Below are positions 58,131-64,000 of a stretch of 64,000 nt of DNA, one piece after another. The position numbers were made by a program, and so were the translations under genes. The stretch covers positions 21,303,341 to 21,367,340 of the forward strand of contig CM068583.1 in the NCBI GenBank assembly GCA_035048485.1, in the 5' to 3' direction. Under the pieces are notes generated by a model. It ran no database searches and was not told the origin of the DNA. It worked only from the letters and a program-made list of their open reading frames with translations. The DNA comes from Pteria penguin (lineage: Eukaryota > Mollusca > Bivalvia > Pterioida > Pteriidae). Within the stretch, counting starts at the first letter, position 1. Each line of letters starts with the position of its first letter.

Positions 58131-59835
58131 TATGTAACGGATTATGCGCGAATATACTTTATTATTCATACTTACAGATAAACATATACCTATATAAGAC
58201 AGCTTTCTCTCTACTATAAACACAAAGTTGCATTTTTATATGTATGTATGTACAATCATTTTATTTCCTAAAATCAATAAAACTACATGTATGTGGCATT
58301 TCAAGATATCAAAATATTTTCGCATGTTATTCCACATCTGTATGACAATGTGGAATGAGCGCAACATCCACCAATCTCTGAAAACCAGCTGTCCAGTCAT
58401 AACGCGTGATGTTATTTTACAAAGAATAAGGTTTACTAACTTATGAAATGGTTCAGGTGTGAATAATTTTAATCATGTAGTTAGGGACAAGGTATCATTA
58501 CCGATTATAACAAAGACTGCGTCAGAAGATGTCTCAGACACGGTTGCCATTGGATACAGTCTTATAAGTTTGTAATGGTCTTGTATCAAGTTCAGTGACA
58601 CTAAGTAATCACTAATCTTGTTGTATGTAACGATCCATGTTTAAAATATGAAGTACGTAGACTTAGCTCTACCTTTGTTTCAGTGGACAAGATATAGCAC
58701 GAAAGGAACTGATTTAATGTAATTGTGGTATTCACTACAATGTACCATAGTGGACATCCATAGATCCCTGCAGATTGTATGTATCTACAGATCAACTCAA
58801 CTCCGCTTCCCTCATATGAGAGTTTATATAGACTCTTTCACTATTATTGCGAGACTATAGTTTGGTAGACAAATGATAAGGTATCTCGTAACAGTTTGAC
58901 GTCGTAATGAAAAACTAATTGTCTCTGACGCCATTCTGCGGGAAAAGTTATGATTTTGCCAACCAAATCGTTAGTCCCGCAGTAATAGGAAATGGATCTA
59001 TAGCAAACATACTGCCATTATCCAATATTTGCAATCACTGTCAAGTGACCATACAAACGTCGCCCCCTCATGGCGGAATACTAAAAATACTCTGAGATTA
59101 CCTGTTTTTGCTGGCATATTTACATTTGATCCTCTTTATTGTCACAAAATACGCACGAATGGAAATATTGAATACTGAAACATTGCTTTTTCATCCGTTT
59201 AAATATCAATATTTATAATACCCAAAACGCTCTAACATGTACGCAATGCGCATGCTGATAGCGTACAGTGTTACATAACAACTCCCTTCACTCGTTTCAG
59301 TTTCAGTTGTACAGAATGTACATCTACATTCCGTAGGAAAAATGTTCCACATTGACCTTCAATAGCGCATATTAATTCATATTTAAATGTTTCCTTCTCT
59401 TTTTCATGAATAAATCTATTATTAATTAGGTCTGCAAATGCATGTAAAGGATGGTCACTTGATTAAATTACGATTCTCTCTTTGAAAGGATTGTCTGAAA
59501 AAACCCCAGCCCCAATAACAACGAAAAAAAAAAACCCCACCTGTAAGTCCATCCTGCAATTTCAGTTGAACATGAAAACAAAATCGTCCGTGTACTACTC
59601 TAACTATATTCTTTTATATGTTTTGAACCCAAACGTTAAATCATTCTAGGTGTTTGAAAATTCATTATATCTAAAATATATTTTTCAAACGTTTCAATTG
59701 AGTTGCGGTGAAAATGCAACTTCTTCAGAGTTCACATCAGATGGCAGCTATTCTCTTACCGATCACCCTCCGCACTGTGAAATTGATCGATGTTTGCATT
59801 CAGAGGGGTTTTATTGCAGAAAAAAACCCCCAAAA

Positions 59836-59858
59836 ACACACACACACACACACACACC
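59836..59858. repeat. (CA)n microsatellite
   Basis: About 11 CA dinucleotides. Confidence 0.9.
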
Positions 59859-61625
59859 AATATACTTATATTAAGAAAGATTTGGTTTTTTTTCATTTTC
59901 CTTTTGCACTGCATCGGTATGTAAATGCAGTTATCAAGAAAAAAGAAAATTAATGTACAGCACTTACTGCACAAGATTTTCTAATCAAAACAATTCTTAA
60001 TCAAGACCGTGATCTGCCACCACACCACATACGTCCTTATGTATTTTCAAACAGTGACATTTAACCGATTTTATTTGTAGATTCTGGATGTGCTGTCTGA
60101 TTGGTAAATAATTCGAAATTTCTTCCATTCCGTTGAGTTTTCCAAGTATTTAAACTACTACTATTATCTTAATTTTTCATCAAACATTTTAATGTATATG
60201 ATGTTCTCTCATGCATATATCATGCGTCTGATTAAATACAAGTTCTTTTACGCTAAAAAGGTATAGTATTTGCTAAAAGAGTCATGTACCATGTAACGCA
60301 TAAAAAAATGTCTGGATAAATAAAAAAATATAGCAGATTATATATTTGATTTTCTCGTCAAATAGAAATAAAAATTCTTTTAAAGATACGTCCAGAAAAG
60401 TGCTAATTAGAAATTTGTCTCGCAATTATTGATGTCTCAGATATCACGTAGAGATGTTTTGAGGGATTTTGAAATTAACGCTATTATCTAATGGTAGATA
60501 ATGGTTTAAATGCCAGATCTTCTGTCAATACTGTTCATCATGGAACGGAGGTTTTCGCGTGTTTCAATAAAATACAACTAATAAAAGTTAAATAATAAAC
60601 TATTTTAATTAAAACAAATGATAGACTTTATACCATGTATGAACTTATTTGTTTCTGAGAGGTTCAGGACAAACATCTCTGTTTTTTTGGCATAATAAAT
60701 TTTCGCTTATGTTTTATGTTTGTTTTCCCATTTTTCCTTTTATGCAGCATATGCTTTCTTCTTTTTAAAGGAGTATTTCGAAGAAATACTTAATATTTTT
60801 ATGTTTATTAATTGATGTATCATTTTAAGATACACATATAATACTCATTCCTTATCGGCAATTAATGAACTAATTAATTAATAATATCGAGATATCAGAC
60901 ATAAATGTAGCTACTATACTGAAGATTCACGTTGAAATAAGCAAATTTGACACTTTATTGCTCGGTTACATGACTAACGTCCAAATATATAGCTATGGAC
61001 AGAGAACACTCATTCATCACTATAATGAATATAAATATTTAATGTATATAGAAGTATCAAATATGGCATATTGTAAAGGGTTTTTGTGTTCCTGATTTAA
61101 ATTTGAAATTGCCCTTCGTGTGCGATCAAACTATCGCGGTGAATTTGATAATCACGTTGGCTTCTTACAAGTTTCCTGAAGTCTTAATCTATATCTGAAA
61201 ATGCTCTCGGAGTCCGAAGTATTTGAGTGTATTACAAGCATGTATTATTGAAGTGGATATTTATAAATGGTTTCTTATTTCCAGTAAAGTTTACAATCAG
61301 GTTAAATATAGAATTTCTTACTCCTCCCATGCATTTGACTTCACCCGGATTTTAATAAAATTGAAACAAAATTCTAAGTCTCCTTATTGCAGAATAACAT
61401 CATAATGGTCAGGCAAAATTTCAATTGGATTATGTAGCAACGATGCATATTTGATCAACCGAAAAGAAAAAAAAATAAACAACTATTAAACTCCTGACAA
61501 TCAGTCACACCCGCTGTGAATCCGGAGTTATCACAAAACAATTGATTGTTATAATTACGATATCGAAATGCGCATCTGGTGCACAAAATGGTAACGTATA
61601 TATGCTCCAGTCATCAAAATAAAAA

Positions 61626-62330
61626 TATCACTCTAAAACTAAGGAGTATCTCCCTCATGCATAGTTCTGTCCTTAGAAAGATTCTTTGGTTAACTTTTCC
61701 GTCATTTTGCTTTCAACACTTATCTTCAAATATTTATATATTATGAGAATTCCAATCATTCAAGAGCATTGCTGAAGAGACATGATTGTCGAAATGCGCA
61801 CCTGGTGCACAAAATTAAAAGGTATATATGTTCTATATTTATTATAACCACTAGGCCGGTGTCACTGCTGGTGAACTGATATTCCCTGGGGGAATCATAA
61901 GTCTAGTTTTCAGTGCTTTTGTACTGACATGAAATATATACTTCAAATTTTCTATCATCAAATTAAGTAAATCACTATAAAACTAAGGAGTATCTCCCTC
62001 GTGCATCGCTATGTCCTTAGATATATTCTTTGGTTCACTTTTCGGTAATTTTGGTTTCAACACTGCCTTTCCATTATTATATATATTATGAGAATTCCAA
62101 TCAATCGGCAACGAACATTGCTGAAGAGACAAAAGTTGTCGAAATGCGCATCTGTGGGCCGTTTCACAAAGAATCATACGTACGATATTTTACGTACGTA
62201 CAAAAACATTCCTTTAAGACTTAAGGAATTTTTGTACGTACGTAAAATATCGTACGTATGATTCTTTGTGAAACGGCCCACTGGTGCACAAAATTAAAAG
62301 GTATATATGTTCTATATTTATTCTAATATT
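61626..62330 (+). repeat. Duplicated PLE leader-like segment, second copy filled by a MITE
   Basis: About 225 bp at 61626-61850 (ACTAAGGAGTATCTCCCTC, TATTATGAGAATTCCAATCA, GTCGAAATGCGCACCTGGTG) is repeated at 61972-62327. The motif GAAATGCGCATCTGGTGCAC also occurs at 61567. The second copy runs straight into a PADKAAN-type RT start at about 62360, so these look like tandem terminal repeats of a PLE. Confidence 0.75.
62155..62280. mobile_element. 126-bp palindromic MITE with 3-bp target duplication CTG
   Basis: The element is almost one inverted repeat: TGGGCCGTTTCACAAAGAAT at the left is matched at the right end, and TACGTACG-rich arms of about 50 bp flank a short centre. CTG is found on both sides (62152-62154, 62281-62283). 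The sister segment at 61800 keeps the unfilled site CACCTGGTGCAC. A 3-bp duplication and GGGCC-type end suggest PIF/Harbinger, by inference. Confidence 0.9.
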
Positions 62331-62334
62331 TTTA

Positions 62335-62640
62335 TATGAAGTCTTTATCTTTGTATCTTTGTACCAGACAAAGCTGCTAATAGTATTATTTGTTTGAAAA
62401 CGATATTGAATTAGTGTTACTATAAATGAATCAAACTTTTAAAATATATATTTGGAAACACGAGTTAAAACATAAAAAAACAAATATCACTCATGAACAT
62501 CTCTGGTTAATATACGATTTACAATTACGATTGGTATGTAATCTCGTTAACAGGTATACATGTAGACATCCAAAATTACAGGAAATCCTTATTAATTACG
62601 TGTCATATACAATTTTAGTCATTTCTCTACTTCTACTCTA
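62335..62640 (+). mobile_element. PLE-type element, start of RT region, decayed
   Basis: VPDKAANSIICLK near 62360 matches the VPADKAANN motif. DNA similarity to 49760-49850 (the PKLHKSPYK region) is seen at 62565-62640. Frames are broken throughout, and a poly(A)-like tract follows at 62650-62730. Confidence 0.65.
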
Positions 62641-63164
62641 CTAGAAAACATTAAAAGAAAAAAAAACCCCAAAAAACAAAAAACAAAAACAAAACAAAAC
62701 AAACAAACAAAAATAAAAAAAAAAAAAAAGCAAAAACAGCAGTTAAGGAAAATCCATTGTATCTATTTTTTGGTGAAGTTGTTGAATTCTACATTGGTTT
62801 GATGTAAAATTAATTGCGATTGGTGTTGATTTTTAAGTTTTAGAGACATTTTAACATTTTTTTCAAACAATTTTATAATTTGTGCCAAAAGATGAAAGTA
62901 CATATGGAAATACCATGAAATCTGAAAACAGGCACTCATATCAAAGTATTAAAGACATTTTCATTAATTGAATTTCATTGGAAATGAGAACCAAACAAAG
63001 TTACTTTTGATATAAGACAGAGAAGAGGAACTGTATTCCGACAGTTTGTCCAATTTTCTCATTCCTCTAAATGATCAGAGTTCACCTTTTGATAACAATT
63101 ACACGCTTTTAAAGTGAGTTTGCATTCTACATCCACAAGTGATTCTTTAATCATCTAGTTCATA

Positions 63165-63850
63165 TTATAAACTATTCAAAATAATTTGTGAAAAAGCGAA
63201 AAGCAGTGAAACGCAGTCGAACCGCTTGCCTCTGTACACCACTGTGTACTTGACGTCACTATGCATTCCTTCTAGTCCCTGCAAAACGCTTAGTGATGTT
63301 AGTCTTCGATAATCAAAGCAGGCAGCGCAGTCTGTAGCGTCCTTATCTATGGATCGAAAAGTCCTAGGTACGACACATCTGTTTGAAATAAAACATCTAT
63401 CTCCGAGATGGGGAACAGTACTCTTTACAAAGGCCATCGGTCTTGTAAAAGATTCCTTTACAGCCTACTATAACTCTTGAGCGTTGCCTTGTAAGTGTTG
63501 CGCTCTGTTCAAACTACGTACCCTCTGATTGTTGGTACCTCAGCTCTCTATCAAACTCTGTTTTCTGTTAGCTATTTTACTGAATGTTTGTTCTTTCTTT
63601 GTGTCTTTGTGGTCGTTGAAGGAGGGTGTGTAAACAGGTTAACAACACCGATTTACTGACCACTGTCACTGCAATTTACCGTCCTAGCGCAATGCCGCAA
63701 CTGGATAAAATTCGAATATTTTTATGATTTTTTACATGTTAATTCTGGTTAGCACTAAATGTCCGTGTCATACAATTCAGACAGATGTCTTTTGTTCGTC
63801 TTTTTGATCATGGAAACAGGCAAAAGTTTTCCCACCGTTAACCCAAATAA
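63165..63850 (+). mobile_element. PLE-type element, 3' end of the second subfamily
   Basis: The segment KAIGLV near 63430 and following bases matches the IGLVFGPSTDLC region of the 49560-51620 copy. The 3' UTR blocks follow (GTACCCTCTGATTGTTGGTA, GTAAACAGGTTAACAACACC, CATACAATTCAGACAGATGT). The minus-strand frame here is a shadow. Confidence 0.65.
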
Positions 63851-64000
63851 AAGCCCGAAAGATCGAAAGGAAGTAAATTTTTCTCTTTTTTTTCATTGTT
63901 TCGTATTTGCCTCTAAATTAAAAAAAATCCAACAAACATTCTTTATTGTTATGATTTCAGTCCACATTATCAAACAACCATTAATTAATAAATGCTCTGA

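Larger units (their letters stand above)
57605..61559. other. Upstream of the secreted gene: no further gene seen
   Basis: Contains a solo PLE terminal fragment at about 57960-58130, a (CA)n tract at 59836-59858, and AT-rich DNA. Frames under 90 codons show no domain or splice partner. Confidence 0.45.

Noticed and set aside
63165..63437. 90-codon minus-strand frame at the right end
   Set aside because: It is antisense to a recognisable PLE 3' region and has no features of its own.

Overview
The window is animal nuclear DNA, most likely from a bivalve mollusc. It is AT-rich, its genes are split by GT-AG introns, and it is packed with SINEs, MITEs, reverse-transcriptase remnants and head-to-tail repeat elements of the kind common in bivalves. 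Nothing points to a bacterial, viral or organellar origin. The organism call is an inference, because no species marker is present.

Four genes can be supported. (1) Positions 1-2782, minus strand: five N-terminal exons of an EDRF1 (erythroid differentiation-related factor 1) orthologue, running off the left edge. (2) 15049-15942, minus: an apparently intronless tetraspanin of 297 residues. (3) 22544-24638, plus: a two-exon gene for a small single-pass membrane protein of 83 residues with a Ser/Thr/Pro-rich tail, not recognised. (4) 43467-57604, minus: a complete five-exon gene for a secreted protein of 232 residues with a signal peptide, a Lys/Ser/Thr-rich segment, an eight-cysteine module and a Met/Asn-rich tail. 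It is assembled here from short exons whose splice phases all agree, and it is the most interesting gene in the window. Two weaker exon candidates (5241-5359 plus, 5829-5943 minus) lie between genes 1 and 2.

The rest is mostly repeats. 0-8 kb: SINE and Tc1/mariner-like MITE around EDRF1, a nested pair of transposons at 3979-5115, and a 49-bp minisatellite with a 294-bp higher-order period at 6630-8074. 10-18 kb: interspersed elements with internal 140-161 bp tandem repeats, two of which flank the tetraspanin and share their ends but not their cores. 20-26 kb: A-rich tract, LINE remnant, 71-bp duplications and a 39-bp minisatellite. 23-64 kb: at least ten damaged copies of Penelope-like (PLE-type) reverse-transcriptase elements plus solo terminal-repeat fragments, several of them inside introns of genes 3 and 4. 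61-62.3 kb: a duplicated leader segment, one copy of which carries a 126-bp palindromic MITE while its sister copy keeps the unfilled site.

The genes do not form a functional cluster. The window reads as a gene-poor, repeat-rich stretch in which small genes tolerate large, transposon-filled introns.
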